Counted from the stretch's first letter, positions 7,666-16,384 are shown. The stretch: 64,000 nt of DNA from Iamia sp. SCSIO 61187 (GCF_019443745.1 NZ_CP050948.1:2232001-2296000); one strand, 5' to 3'. Made by a program: numbers and translations. Notes: generated by a model from the letters alone, not told the origin.

Positions 7666-8931
7666 ATGAGCGACGACGGTCCCGCCCGCCTGCCCCGGAC
7701 CGGGATGCCGGCCGACGAGCTGCTCGAGCAGATCGACACGGCGCGCGCCGGCGACCTCGACTGGAAGGGCGGGCGGGCCTTCAGCCTCGTCTACAACTCG
7801 GGCGACGAGGCCCACGAGGCGGTGCTGCACGCCGTGGCCGACCGCTACCTGCACGAGAACGCCCTCAACCCGTTCCGGTACCCGAGCCTCCTGCAGATGG
7901 AGCTCGACCTGGTGGCCATGGGCGCCGACCTCTTCGGCGGCGTCGCCGACGCCGGCGCCGTCACCGCCGGCGGGAGCATGAGCATCTTCTGCGCCGTGCA
8001 GGTCGCCCGGGGCCACGCCCGGGCCGAGATGGGCATCCCCGAGCCCCAGGTCCTCGCCCCCGAGACGGCGCACCCCGCCTTCGCCAAGGCCTGCGACCTG
8101 CTCGACATCGAGCTGGTGACCGTGCCGGTCGAGGCCGACGGCCGGATCGACCCGGAGCGGCTGGGGGCGGCGATCACAGACCGGACGGCGCTCCTGGTCG
8201 CCTCGGCCGCGTGCTACCCGTTCGGCGTCATCGACCCCGTGGCCGCTGTCGCCGCCCTGGCTGACGAGCGGGGCCTGCTGTGCCACGTCGACGCCTGCCT
8301 CGGTGGCTTCCTGCTGCCGTTCTGGGAGGAGCTGGGCCAGCCGGTCCCGCCCTGGGACCTCTCGGTGCCGGGGGTGACCTCGTTGAGCGCCGACGTCCAC
8401 AAGTACGGCTACGCCTTCAAGGGCGCGTCGCTGGTCCTCTACCGGGACCGCGACCTCCTCAAGCACCAGCACTTCTGGTACTCCGACTGGCCCGGCGGCC
8501 TCTACGCCAGCTCGACCCCGGCCGGTACCCGCCCGGCGCCGCCGATCGCCGGGGCCTGGGCCGCCCTCATGCACCTCGGGCGCGAGGGGTTCCTGCGCCT
8601 CACGTCCCAGGTGCTCGACGCCCACACCCGCTTCCTCGACGGGATCGCGGCCATCGACGGCGCCGTCGTCGACCCGGCGCCCGACATCTCGGTGTTCCAG
8701 GTCACGACGCCGGGGCGCTCCCACGACGCCGTCGGCGACCAGATGGACGCCCGCGGGTGGAACCTCGACCGCCAGCAGGGCGGGCTCCACGTCATGCTCT
8801 CGCCGTACCACGCCCAGGTGGCGGACCAGTTCGTCGCCGACCTCGGTGCGGCCCTCGCCGACGTGCCCCTCACCGAGGACGCCCCCACCTCCTCCACCGT
8901 CTCCACCTACGGCGGCATCGCCGAGGCATGA
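7666..8931 (+). CDS. Pyridoxal-phosphate-dependent decarboxylase / sphinganine-1-phosphate lyase-like protein
   Basis: A 421-residue fold-type I PLP enzyme. The PLP-binding Lys is in SADVHKYGYAFKGAS, the aspartate that contacts the pyridine ring is in HVDACLGGF, and the cofactor phosphate site is near TAGGSMSIF. The motif set resembles eukaryotic sphingosine-1-phosphate lyase and bacterial group II decarboxylases. The natural substrate, a long-chain base phosphate or an amino acid, is not settled by sequence. Its stop overlaps the mobA start by four bases (ATGA), so the two are translationally coupled, although a functional link is not obvious. Confidence 0.85.
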   Translation: MSDDGPARLPRTGMPADELLEQIDTARAGDLDWKGGRAFSLVYNSGDEAHEAVLHAVADRYLHENALNPFRYPSLLQMELDLVAMGADLFGGVADAGAVTAGGSMSIFCAVQVARGHARAEMGIPEPQVLAPETAHPAFAKACDLLDIELVTVPVEADGRIDPERLGAAITDRTALLVASAACYPFGVIDPVAAVAALADERGLLCHVDACLGGFLLPFWEELGQPVPPWDLSVPGVTSLSADVHKYGYAFKGASLVLYRDRDLLKHQHFWYSDWPGGLYASSTPAGTRPAPPIAGAWAALMHLGREGFLRLTSQVLDAHTRFLDGIAAIDGAVVDPAPDISVFQVTTPGRSHDAVGDQMDARGWNLDRQQGGLHVMLSPYHAQVADQFVADLGAALADVPLTEDAPTSSTVSTYGGIAEA

Positions 8932-9500
8932 CCACCGGTCTGGTCGGGGCCGTCCTCTGCGGCGGGTCGTCGCGGCGCATGGGGCGCGACAAGGCCCTCG
9001 TCGAGGTGGACGGGGTGCCGCTGGCCGCCCGGGTGGCCGCCGCCCTCGGTGCCGCCGGGTGCCGGCGCGTCCTCGCCGTCGGCGGTGATGCCTCGGCCCT
9101 GGGCGCGCTGGGCCTGGAGCCGGTGGCCGACCGCTGGCCGGGCGAGGGGCCGCTGGGTGGCCTCGCGACGGCGATGGCGGCGACGGTGGACCGGGCGGGG
9201 GAGGGCGCCGTGCTGGTCCTGGCCCCGTGCGACCTGGTGGCGCCCGCAGCCGGGTCGTTGGTGGAGCTGGTCGAGGCGCTGGACGAGACGGTGGGTGCCG
9301 CCCACCCGGTGGTCGACGGTCGGGCGCAGTGGCTCCCGAGCGCCTGGCGCGTCGGGACCGCCCTGGCGGCCGAGGTGGCGGGCCTCGTGGACGGGGGGGC
9401 GCGCCGCCTCGATGCGGTGGCCGCCCTCGGCGCCGCCCGGGCCGTGGTCCTCACCCGCGAGGCCGTGGCCGACGCCGACACCCCGGCGGAGCTCCCGTGA
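8928..9500 (+). CDS. mobA: Molybdenum cofactor guanylyltransferase
   Basis: A 190-residue nucleotidyltransferase with the GT-A-type signature CGGSSRRMGRDKA at the N-terminus, which binds GTP, and APCDL, where the Asp coordinates magnesium. MobA transfers GMP to molybdopterin to form the bis-MGD cofactor. The C-terminal half is short and Ala/Gly-rich, but the length is normal for the family. The start overlaps the preceding stop. No molybdoenzyme is encoded in this window. A 36-bp intergenic repeat follows its stop. Confidence 0.82.
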   Translation: MTTGLVGAVLCGGSSRRMGRDKALVEVDGVPLAARVAAALGAAGCRRVLAVGGDASALGALGLEPVADRWPGEGPLGGLATAMAATVDRAGEGAVLVLAPCDLVAPAAGSLVELVEALDETVGAAHPVVDGRAQWLPSAWRVGTALAAEVAGLVDGGARRLDAVAALGAARAVVLTREAVADADTPAELP

Positions 9501-9516
9501 CGCCTGCGACCCGGGC

Positions 9517-9552
9517 GTCGGACGGCGATTCGCTGGCGATTCGACGTCCGAC
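9517..9552 (+). repeat. 36-bp intergenic repeat (family C), copy 1
   Basis: Identical at 35 of 36 positions to 62885-62920. Outer arms GTCGGACG and CGTCCGAC are an 8-bp inverted repeat around two direct copies of GCGATTCG. It lies directly after mobA. Confidence 0.8.
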
Positions 9553-9651
9553 GCTCCGGTGCGAGGGAGTCGCTGGTCAGCGGCCTGAGGGTGGCGGCGA
9601 GCGGTGGCCGAGATCATCGTGGTGCGACGGTTCACGCCACCGGGAGCGACG

Positions 9652-10221
9652 GTGACGACCCTCTGGTACGTCAGCCACCCCGAGGTCGCCATCGACCCCG
9701 ACGTGCCCGTCCCCCGCTGGGGGCTGAGCGCCGTCGGGCGCCGGCGGGCCGAGGCCCTGGCCCGCGAGCCGTGGCTCGGCGGGGTGCGCCGCATCATCGC
9801 CAGCGCCGAGGCCAAGGCGGTCGAGACGGCCGAGCTCCTCGCCGCCGCCCGGGGCCTCCCCGTCGAGGTCCGCCCCGACACCGGCGAGAACGACCGGTCG
9901 GCGACCGGCTTCGTGCCCCCCGACGAGTTCGAGCGCCTGGCCGACGCCTTCTTCGCCCGGCCGGAGGAGTCGGTCGCCGGCTGGGAGCGGGCCGCCGACG
10001 CCCAGGCCCGGATCGTCGCCGCCCTCGCCGACCTGGTGGGCCCGGCCGCCGACGGCGGAGGCGACGTGGTGGTCATCGGGCACGGCGCGGTCGGGACCCT
10101 GTGGTCCTGCCACCTGGCCGGCGACCCCATCGACCGTCGATGGGACCAGCCCGGCCCCGGCCACCTCTTCGCCGTCGACCTGCCGACCGCCCGCCTGCTC
10201 CACCGCTGGCAGGCCTTCTGA
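9652..10221 (+). CDS. Histidine phosphatase family protein, atypical active site (SHP instead of RHG)
   Basis: About 189 residues with the histidine-phosphatase fold, but the first motif reads YVSHPEV rather than RHG/RHA, and the second block is ASAEAKAVETAE, with Lys where the family usually has Arg. The second catalytic His remains in VVIGHGAVGTLW. This is a recognisable SHP subgroup seen in other bacteria; the loss of phosphate-binding arginines makes ordinary phosphatase activity uncertain. I chose the GTG at 9652 because GGGAG lies 5 bp upstream and the protein then starts next to the first strand; a GTG at 9604 would add 16 residues. Confidence 0.75.
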   Translation: MTTLWYVSHPEVAIDPDVPVPRWGLSAVGRRRAEALAREPWLGGVRRIIASAEAKAVETAELLAAARGLPVEVRPDTGENDRSATGFVPPDEFERLADAFFARPEESVAGWERAADAQARIVAALADLVGPAADGGGDVVVIGHGAVGTLWSCHLAGDPIDRRWDQPGPGHLFAVDLPTARLLHRWQAF

Positions 10222-10358
10222 GCCCGCGACGGGCCACCCGTGGCCGATCTCTGGCTCAGAACGGCGGCGCCACCCCTCGCCACGCCTCGCCACCGCGGAC
10301 CGCGCGGCGCCCCTGGTCGACGGTGACGGAGGGTGCTGGCCGGTCCGGGCCGTCCCGG

Positions 10359-10364
10359 TAGGGT
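10359..10364 (+). promoter_or_regulatory. -10 hexamer TAGGGT upstream of rhodanese gene
   Basis: TAGGGT ends 24 nt before the GTG at 10389. Here a good Shine-Dalgarno site (GGAAGGAG, 10375-10382) is also present, so the message has a short leader. Confidence 0.55.
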
Positions 10365-10388
10365 GGCCGGCGACGGAAGGAGCCCTGC

Positions 10389-10712
10389 GTGGACGTGCCC
10401 GAGGTGGACATCGAGGCCTTCGCCGGCCTGCACGGGTCCGGTGTGACCGTGATCGACGTGCGGGAGCCGCACGAGTACGAGGAGGGCCACGTCCCGGGGG
10501 CGATGCTCATCCCGCTCGGCGAGGTGCCCGACCGCGTGGCCGAGGTGCCCGACGACCGCACCGTCTACCTCGTCTGCGCCGTGGGCGGTCGCAGCATGCG
10601 GGCCGCCGAGCACCTGGCCGCCCAGGGCCGGGACGTGGTCAACGTCGCCGGCGGGACCAAGGGCTGGATCGCCGCCGGTCTCCCCACCGTCGCCGGCGAC
10701 CAGCCGGGCTAG
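10389..10712 (+). CDS. Rhodanese-like domain protein
   Basis: A single-domain rhodanese of 107 residues. The substrate-binding DVREPHEYEEGHVPGA block lies at about residues 23-38 and the active-site loop CAVGGRS near residue 63, in which Cys would carry a persulfide. The short size matches GlpE/PspE-type sulfurtransferases. A strong ribosome site, GGAAGGAG, precedes the GTG. RNase D begins 9 bp after its stop, so the two genes are probably co-transcribed. Confidence 0.88.
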   Translation: MDVPEVDIEAFAGLHGSGVTVIDVREPHEYEEGHVPGAMLIPLGEVPDRVAEVPDDRTVYLVCAVGGRSMRAAEHLAAQGRDVVNVAGGTKGWIAAGLPTVAGDQPG

Positions 10713-10721
10713 GGCCGCTCG

Positions 10722-11918
10722 ATGCGCCGACGGTCAGGGGAGGGGGAGCGGTCGGCCCCGTCACCCGACGCGGCATGGATCGACACCGACGACGGCCTCG
10801 TCGCCCTGGTCGACGAGCTGGTGGGCGTGGGCCGCTACGCGGTCGACACCGAGTTCCACCGGGAGAAGACGTACTGGCCCAAGGTCGCCCTGATCCAGGT
10901 CGCGTGGGAGCGGGGTCCCGACGACCTCGCCATCGCCCTGGTCGACCCGCTGGCCGTCGACATGACCGCCTTCGCCCGCCTGTTCGCCGGACCTGGGCTC
11001 GCGGTCATGCACGCCGCCAGCCAGGACATCGAGGTCTTCCAGCACAGCGTCGGCGCCGTGCCCTCGGCCCTCTTCGACACCCAGATCGCGGCCGGCTTCC
11101 TCGGCTACGGCACCCCGTCGCTGACCGCCCTGGCCGAGGGTGAGCTGGGCATCCGGCTCCCCAAGGGCGACCGGCTGACCGACTGGCTGCGCCGTCCGCT
11201 CGACGACCGTCAGCGCAGCTACGCCGCCGCCGACGTGGCCCACCTCCTCGAGATCCACGACCGCCTCGCCGCCGAGCTCGAGGCCCTGGGCCGCACGCCG
11301 TGGGTCGCCTTCGAGAACGAGGCCCAGCGGACGTGGCGCCCGCTCCGCCACCCCGAGGAGTCCTACAAGCGCATCAAGGAGGCCCGGCAGCTGCGGGGCA
11401 AGGCCCTGGGCGTCGTCCGGGCCGTCGCCGCCTGGCGCGAGCGGCGGGCCGCCGAGCTGGACATCCCCGTCCGCCACGTCATGGCCGACCTGGCGGTGGT
11501 GAGCCTGGCCAACCGGGCCCCGTCGTCGATCGCCGACCTCAAGGGCGTGCGGGGCCTCGACGACCGGATGCGGCGCCCGCCCCTGGCCGACCAGCTCCTC
11601 GCCGCGGTGGCCGAGGGTCTGGCCACCGGCCCCCCCGCCCGGGCCGAGCGGGCCCAGGACCACGAGCTCGACCGCAAGCTGCGCCCGGCGGTGGCGCTGG
11701 TCTCGGCCTGGGTCGCCCAGCTGGCCCGCACCCACCGGATCGACGCCTCGCTCCTCGCCACCCGGTCCGACATCGAGGACCTGCTGATCGACGGGTCGGG
11801 CCGCCTGGCCGACGGCTGGCGCAACGACATCGTCGGCCAGCCGATCCGCGACCTGGTCGACGGCCGGGCCGCCCTGGCCTTCGACGGCGCCGACCTCGTC
11901 CTCGAACCCCGCGCCTGA
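10722..11918 (+). CDS. rnd: Ribonuclease D
   Basis: A 398-residue DEDDy 3'-5' exoribonuclease with C-terminal HRDC domain. Catalytic motifs: VDTEFHRE (Exo I), HAASQDIEVF (Exo II) and the Exo III tyrosine and aspartate in YAAADVAHLL. The HRDC domain (about residues 220-300) contains PVRHVMADLAVVSLA and the helix-hairpin segment LKGVRGLDDRM. Role: trimming of tRNA precursors and other structured RNA. It lies 9 bp after the rhodanese gene and converges on the GH13 gene, with a palindrome between. Confidence 0.9.
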   Translation: MRRRSGEGERSAPSPDAAWIDTDDGLVALVDELVGVGRYAVDTEFHREKTYWPKVALIQVAWERGPDDLAIALVDPLAVDMTAFARLFAGPGLAVMHAASQDIEVFQHSVGAVPSALFDTQIAAGFLGYGTPSLTALAEGELGIRLPKGDRLTDWLRRPLDDRQRSYAAADVAHLLEIHDRLAAELEALGRTPWVAFENEAQRTWRPLRHPEESYKRIKEARQLRGKALGVVRAVAAWRERRAAELDIPVRHVMADLAVVSLANRAPSSIADLKGVRGLDDRMRRPPLADQLLAAVAEGLATGPPARAERAQDHELDRKLRPAVALVSAWVAQLARTHRIDASLLATRSDIEDLLIDGSGRLADGWRNDIVGQPIRDLVDGRAALAFDGADLVLEPRA

Positions 11919-11942
11919 GGCACCCTCGACCTCGCGCCGATC

Positions 11943-11971
11943 GGTCGGAGTGGGTCTGACCCACTCCGACC
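11943..11971. terminator. Palindrome between convergent genes, repeat family A copy 2
   Basis: Identical to the 29-mer at 2550-2578: two 14-nt arms around one T. It separates RNase D from the convergent glycoside hydrolase gene and should end both transcripts. Confidence 0.82.
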
Positions 11972-11999
11972 GGTCGCGCGTGGGTCGTCGGCGCCGACC

Positions 12000-13562
12000 T
12001 CAGGCGGGGCGGAGGACCACGGCGGAGTCGGGGTCCAGCGACCCGGTGAAGGGTTCGCCCTCGCCGGCGCCGGTGCTGGTTACTTCGACGACCCAGTCGC
12101 CGGCGAGCGCCAGCTCGGCGGGGGCGGCGGCGAAGCAGACGGCCACCACCCGGCGGTCGTCGCCGGCGGTCCGCTCCCAGGCCAGGACCCCGTCGGGCGT
12201 GTCGTCGAGGACCCGCTGGCCGCCGGCGACCATGGCCGGTGACGCCCGCCGGGCGGCCAGCAGCCGCCGGTACAGGTGGAGGATCGAGCCCTCGTCGGCC
12301 CGCAGCGTCTCGGCATCGCGGCCGGCGTCGGCGTGCGGCGGCCACGGCAGCCAGGGCTCGGGACCCCAGCCGTGGTCGGGCGCGGGGGTCCACGGGATCG
12401 GCGCTCGGCAGCCGTCGCGGCCGCCCGGGTCGACGACCCGCTCGGGCGGGACCACGGCGTCCTCCAGGCCCAGCTCCTCGCCGGCGTACAGGAACGGCGT
12501 CCCCTGGAGCCCGACGGTGAGGAACACGGCCGCCCGGGCCCGCTCCTCGCTGGTGTAGCGGCTGCGGTGCCGGATGTTGTCGTGGTTCGACAGCACCCAC
12601 GTGGGCCAGCCCGCCGGCGTGATGAGGCGCTCGACCTCGTCGACCCGGTGCCGCCACACGCCGGCGTCCCACGGGGCGTAGAGGGGCGGGAAGTTGAACG
12701 ACAGGTGGATGCCCCGCCCGTCGTCGTAGTACTGGGCGACCAGGGCGGTGTCGAGGAGGTACACCTCGCCCACGACCATGCGGTCGCCGTCGTAGGAGTC
12801 GAGCAGCTCCCGGATGCGGCGGAGGCGCGGGAGGGTCACCTCGGGCACGTGGTTGAGGCCCGAGTGGGGGATGGGGATGAGCTCCTCGGCGTCGTCGGGG
12901 AGGTCGGGGTCCTTGCCGATGGCGTGGAGCACGTCGGCCCGGAACCCGTCGACGCCCCGGTCCAACCAGAAGCGGAGCACGTCGTGCATGGCCGCCTCGA
13001 CCTCGGGGTGGTCCCAGTTCAGGTCGGGCTGATCGGGCAGGAACAGGTGGAGGTACCACTGGCCGGTCGCCTCGTCGAGGGTCCACGCCGGCTCGGCCTC
13101 GGAGAAGGCGGCCACCCAGTTGTTGGGCGGGGCCCCGTCGGGCGTGGGCTCCCGCCACACGTACCAGTCTCGATGGGCGGCGTCGCGGCTCGACCGGGCG
13201 TCCTGGAACCACGGGTGCTGGTCCGAGCTGTGGTTCGGGACCCAGTCGATGACGACCTTGATGCCCCGGTCGTGGCAGTCGGCGACGAGACGGTCGAAGT
13301 CCTCGAGCGTGCCGAACAGGGGGTCGACGTCGCAGTAGTCCGACACGTCGTAGCCGAAGTCGGCCATGGGGGAGCGGAAGAACGGCGACAGCCAGATGGC
13401 GTCGACCCCCAGCCAGCTCAGGTGGTCGAGCCGGGAGCGGATCCCCTCCAGGTCGCCGACCCCGTCACCGTCGGCGTCGGCGAAGGACCGGGGGTAGATC
13501 TGGTACACGACCGCCCCCTGCCACCAGGGTCGGTCGTCGTCGGAGGGCATCTCGTCGGGCAC
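12000..13562 (-). CDS. Alpha-glucosidase, GH13 family (oligo-1,6-glucosidase type)
   Basis: A 520-residue cytoplasmic GH13 enzyme. The (beta/alpha)8 barrel motifs are all present: DWVPNHSS (region I), GVDGFRADV with the nucleophile Asp (region II), MVVGEVYLL with the acid/base Glu (region III) and LSNHDN (region IV). The N-terminal VYQIYPRSFADADGDGVGDLEGI is typical of the GH13_17/23/31 glucosidases that cleave alpha-glucosides such as isomaltose or trehalose-type sugars. I used the GTG at 13562, which lies 6 nt after a TAGGTT hexamer; an ATG at 13550 is possible. No transporter for the sugar is adjacent. Confidence 0.9.
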   Translation of the reverse strand: MPDEMPSDDDRPWWQGAVVYQIYPRSFADADGDGVGDLEGIRSRLDHLSWLGVDAIWLSPFFRSPMADFGYDVSDYCDVDPLFGTLEDFDRLVADCHDRGIKVVIDWVPNHSSDQHPWFQDARSSRDAAHRDWYVWREPTPDGAPPNNWVAAFSEAEPAWTLDEATGQWYLHLFLPDQPDLNWDHPEVEAAMHDVLRFWLDRGVDGFRADVLHAIGKDPDLPDDAEELIPIPHSGLNHVPEVTLPRLRRIRELLDSYDGDRMVVGEVYLLDTALVAQYYDDGRGIHLSFNFPPLYAPWDAGVWRHRVDEVERLITPAGWPTWVLSNHDNIRHRSRYTSEERARAAVFLTVGLQGTPFLYAGEELGLEDAVVPPERVVDPGGRDGCRAPIPWTPAPDHGWGPEPWLPWPPHADAGRDAETLRADEGSILHLYRRLLAARRASPAMVAGGQRVLDDTPDGVLAWERTAGDDRRVVAVCFAAAPAELALAGDWVVEVTSTGAGEGEPFTGSLDPDSAVVLRPA

Positions 13563-13568
13563 GTCGGG

Positions 13569-13574
13569 AACCTA
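13569..13574 (-). promoter_or_regulatory. -10 hexamer TAGGTT for the GH13 gene
   Basis: On the minus strand TAGGTT ends 6 nt before the GTG at 13562, which favours that codon as a leaderless start over the ATG 12 bp inside. Confidence 0.5.
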
Positions 13575-13674
13575 GGCGGCCGCCGGTGGGAGAGTGTCCC
13601 CGTCGCCCCGGGACCACGCACCGTGACCGGCGGACCCCCCGTCGGGTGGATGCGGTACCGGGTCGGTCGCCCTG

Positions 13675-13680
13675 TAGGGT
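13675..13680 (+). promoter_or_regulatory. -10 hexamer TAGGGT before the small Cys/His protein gene
   Basis: TAGGGT in the 163-bp divergent gap. The start codon is 45 nt further on, so this message would have a leader of about 38 nt. Confidence 0.5.
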
Positions 13681-13725
13681 GGCGGACCTGGATTGATCGC
13701 ACACCAACACCGCTGGAGTGGGCCC

Positions 13726-13920
13726 GTGAAGAAGGGTCGGCATCGCCGTTTCGAAGAGGCACGGGCGCTGAAGCGCACCACGGAGCCTTCCTACGAGGAC
13801 ATCATCGAGCGGGCCAGCGAGCGCTCCTGCCCCGAGTGCGGGGCCGATCCGGGCCACGACCACGCCTCCTGGTGCCTGGCCGACACGGCCGAGGTCGAGG
13901 TCGAGGAGCCCTGGGCCTGA
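13726..13920 (+). CDS. Small Cys/His-containing protein, possible zinc ribbon
   Basis: A 64-residue acidic-tailed protein starting with a basic segment, KKGRHRRFEEARALKR, and containing CPECGADPGHDHASWC, a C-x2-C followed by His and Cys residues that could bind one zinc. I do not recognise a named family. A GTG preceded by TGGAG at the right distance supports this start; an ATG at 13693 would add 11 residues without a ribosome site. It is divergent from the GH13 gene and 120 bp before typA. Confidence 0.7.
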   Translation: MKKGRHRRFEEARALKRTTEPSYEDIIERASERSCPECGADPGHDHASWCLADTAEVEVEEPWA

Positions 13921-14040
13921 TCGGCCCCTCCCCGTCCCGGTAGCCGCGCTCGGCCGCCGCCGCCGTAACCTGGGCGACCCTCCGTTCCCGCGCCCGCTCA
14001 CACCCTGGAGCCGCGCCCTTCGCCTGTCGAGAGAAACCTG

Positions 14041-15894
14041 ATGACCGCCGCGCCCCCCCACACCCGCAACGTCGCCCTGGTGGCGCACGTCGACCACGGC
14101 AAGACGACCCTCGTCGACGCCCTGCTCCGCACCACCGGGGTCTTCCGGGCCCACCAGGACCTGGTCGACCGGGTGATGGACTCCAACGACCAAGAGCGCG
14201 AGCGCGGCATCACGATCCTGGCCAAGGCGGCCTCGGTCGTGTGGGGGGACACCAAGATCAACCTGGTCGACACCCCCGGCCACGCCGACTTCGGCGGTGA
14301 GGTGGAGCGGGCCCTGGCCCTGGTCGACGGGGTGGTGCTCCTCGTCGACGCCGCCGAGGGACCCCTGCCCCAGACCCGCTACGTGCTCTCCAAGGCGCTG
14401 GCCATGCGGCTGCCGACGGTGCTGGTCATCAACAAGGTCGACCGCCAAGACGCCCGCCCCGAGGAGGTCCTCTCCGAGGTCGAGGAGCTGTTCCTCGACC
14501 TGGCCCACGACGCCGACGACATCGACTTCCCGATCATCTCGGCCGTCGCCCGCGAGGCTCGGGCGATCGAGGGTATCGGCATGCCGCCCGAGGACGCCGA
14601 CCTCACCCCGCTCCTCCAGGCCATCGTCGACAAGATCCCGGCGCCCGAGGGCGATCCCGACGGCCCCCTGCAGGCCATCGTGACCAACCTCGACGCCTCC
14701 GAGTACCTCGGCCGCCTGGCCGTGGGCCGGGTGGTCCGGGGCACCATGCGCAAGGACTCCCAGATCGCCCTCCTCGACGAGGAGGTGGCCGAGGGAGCCC
14801 CGGCGGTGGCCCGCAAGCCCTCGGCCCTGCTCGGCTTCGAGGGCATCAGCCGCATCGAGGTCGAGACCCGTTCGGTCGGTGACCTGTTCGTCCTGGGCGG
14901 CTTCCCCGAGGTCGAGATCGGCGACACCTTCGCCGATCCCGGCACCCCCGAGGCCCTGCCCCGCCTGAGCGTCGACGAGCCCGTGCTGCGGATGACCTTC
15001 GGCATCAACACCTCGCCCCTCGCTGGCCTGTCCGGCAAGTTCGTCACGTCCCGGCAGCTGCAGGAGCGCCTCGACCGCGAGGTCCTCGGCAACGTCTCGA
15101 TCAAGGTCAACGAGACCACCACGCCCGACGTCATCGAGGTGGCCGGCCGGGGCGAGCTCCAGCTGGCGGTGCTCATCGAGTCGATGCGCCGCGAGGGCTA
15201 CGAGATGCAGGTCAGCCGGCCCGAGGTGATCGTCAAGGAGATCAACGGCCGCCGCCACGAGCCGCTCGAGCGGGGCGTGATCGACGTCCCCAGCGACCAC
15301 GTCGGCACCGTCACCCAGGCGCTGGCGCCCCGGAAGGGCATCGTCAAGGACCTGGCCCCGGGCGACACCAACCGGACCATCGTCACCTTCGAGGCGCCGG
15401 CCCGAGGCCTGGTCGGCTTCCGCGGCCAGCTGCTGACCGCCACCCGGGGCACGGCGCTGCTCCACACCCACCACGTCGGCTGGGTCGAGTGGGTCGGGGA
15501 CCTGCCCCACCGCATGGGCGGGGCCATGCTGGCCGACCGCAAGGGCCCGACCACGGCCCACGCCCTCGACAACCTCCAGCTCCGGGGCGAGCTGTTCGTC
15601 GGCCCCGGCGAGACGGTCTACGAGGGCATGGTCATCGGCGAGGCGTCCCGCGGCGGCGACATGGTCGTCAACGCCGTGCGGGAGAAGCAGCAGACCAACA
15701 TCCGCACCCACAGCCACGACGACGCGGCCAAGCTGGCCCCGCCGAAGGTCCACACCCTCGAGACGGCCATCGAGTGGATCGCCGACGACGAGCTGGTCGA
15801 GGTCACCCCCGACGCCATCCGCATCCGCAAGCGGATCCTGGCCGAGCCCGACCGGCGCCGCCAGAACAAGAAGTCCGTCACCGCCACGGCGTAG
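14041..15894 (+). CDS. typA: Translational GTPase TypA/BipA
   Basis: A 617-residue ribosome-binding GTPase. G-domain motifs: AHVDHGKTTL (G1), RGITI (G2), DTPGHADFGGEV (G3), NKVD (G4). Domain II and the EF-G-like domains III and V follow, then the BipA-specific C-terminal domain with GLVGFRGQLLTATRG and KQQTNIRTHSHDDA. Normal full length. TypA assists ribosome assembly and growth under cold or other stress. Upstream, a TAACCT hexamer near 13966 may be the promoter. It converges on the small gene at 15993 across a family A palindrome. Confidence 0.95.
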   Translation: MTAAPPHTRNVALVAHVDHGKTTLVDALLRTTGVFRAHQDLVDRVMDSNDQERERGITILAKAASVVWGDTKINLVDTPGHADFGGEVERALALVDGVVLLVDAAEGPLPQTRYVLSKALAMRLPTVLVINKVDRQDARPEEVLSEVEELFLDLAHDADDIDFPIISAVAREARAIEGIGMPPEDADLTPLLQAIVDKIPAPEGDPDGPLQAIVTNLDASEYLGRLAVGRVVRGTMRKDSQIALLDEEVAEGAPAVARKPSALLGFEGISRIEVETRSVGDLFVLGGFPEVEIGDTFADPGTPEALPRLSVDEPVLRMTFGINTSPLAGLSGKFVTSRQLQERLDREVLGNVSIKVNETTTPDVIEVAGRGELQLAVLIESMRREGYEMQVSRPEVIVKEINGRRHEPLERGVIDVPSDHVGTVTQALAPRKGIVKDLAPGDTNRTIVTFEAPARGLVGFRGQLLTATRGTALLHTHHVGWVEWVGDLPHRMGGAMLADRKGPTTAHALDNLQLRGELFVGPGETVYEGMVIGEASRGGDMVVNAVREKQQTNIRTHSHDDAAKLAPPKVHTLETAIEWIADDELVEVTPDAIRIRKRILAEPDRRRQNKKSVTATA

Positions 15895-15952
15895 GGACCG
15901 CCGGGGTCAGATCCCTTCCGACCAGACGACGACGGGTGGGGTGGTGACAGAC

Positions 15953-15981
15953 GGTCGGATGGGGTCTGACCCACTCCGACC
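15953..15981. terminator. Palindrome between convergent genes, repeat family A copy 3
   Basis: Differs from the 29-mer at 2550 at two positions in the left arm (AG-T to AT-G), so the stem has a small internal mismatch. A degenerate half copy lies at 15904-15922. It sits between convergent typA and the 15993 gene. Confidence 0.75.
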
Positions 15982-15992
15982 AGCGAGACGGA

Positions 15993-16256
15993 TCAGTCAG
16001 GGGTTTCGCCGATCGTCGTCAGGGCGGTCGCCAGCGCGGCGCGGAGGCGGCGGGCGGTCGCCGGGGCGAGGTGGGCGGCGACCCGCTCGGTCGTGCCCGG
16101 GACCTCGAGCACGAGCTGCACCCGCAGGTCGTCGATGCCCTCGACATCGTCGACGAGGGCGACGATCCACCACGCCGGAGGGGTGTCCTCCTGGTCCTCG
16201 GGATCGGCCGGGTGATCGTCCCACGCGCTGTCGATCGACTGCTTCACGGCCCCCAT
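15993..16256 (-). CDS. Hypothetical protein, about 87 residues
   Basis: An acidic N-terminal half (DDHPADPEDQEDT) is followed by WWIVALVDDVEGIDDLRVQLVLEV and an Ala/Arg-rich C-terminal helix. No family recognised and no cysteines or membrane segment beyond a moderately hydrophobic strand. Codon choice (GC-rich third positions) matches real genes here, which supports coding. The ATG at 16256 is the most conservative start; an ATG at 16274 would add six residues. It is divergent from the penicillin-binding protein. Confidence 0.55.
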   Translation of the reverse strand: MGAVKQSIDSAWDDHPADPEDQEDTPPAWWIVALVDDVEGIDDLRVQLVLEVPGTTERVAAHLAPATARRLRAALATALTTIGETPD

Positions 16257-16384
16257 GGAAGCGCACCGGGACATCCGGGGAGCCCCACCCGGCCCGCCCG
16301 GCCCGGAGATCACCGCGCCAACAGGGCTGGTGTGGTGGGCTTGGCGTCCCGCCGGTGGGGCGGGAGACGAGACGTGGAGGTGCC

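Noticed and set aside
10222-10388. Possible short gene between the phosphatase and rhodanese
   Set aside because: No frame has a plausible start and protein-like composition; the gap holds a weak GGCCA/TGGCC hairpin and the TAGGGT promoter only.
15941-16384. N-terminal extension of the penicillin-binding protein
   Set aside because: The open frame continues upstream but is Arg/Gly/Pro-rich, overlaps a divergent gene and has no ribosome site. The GTG at 16385 with GGAGG fits better.
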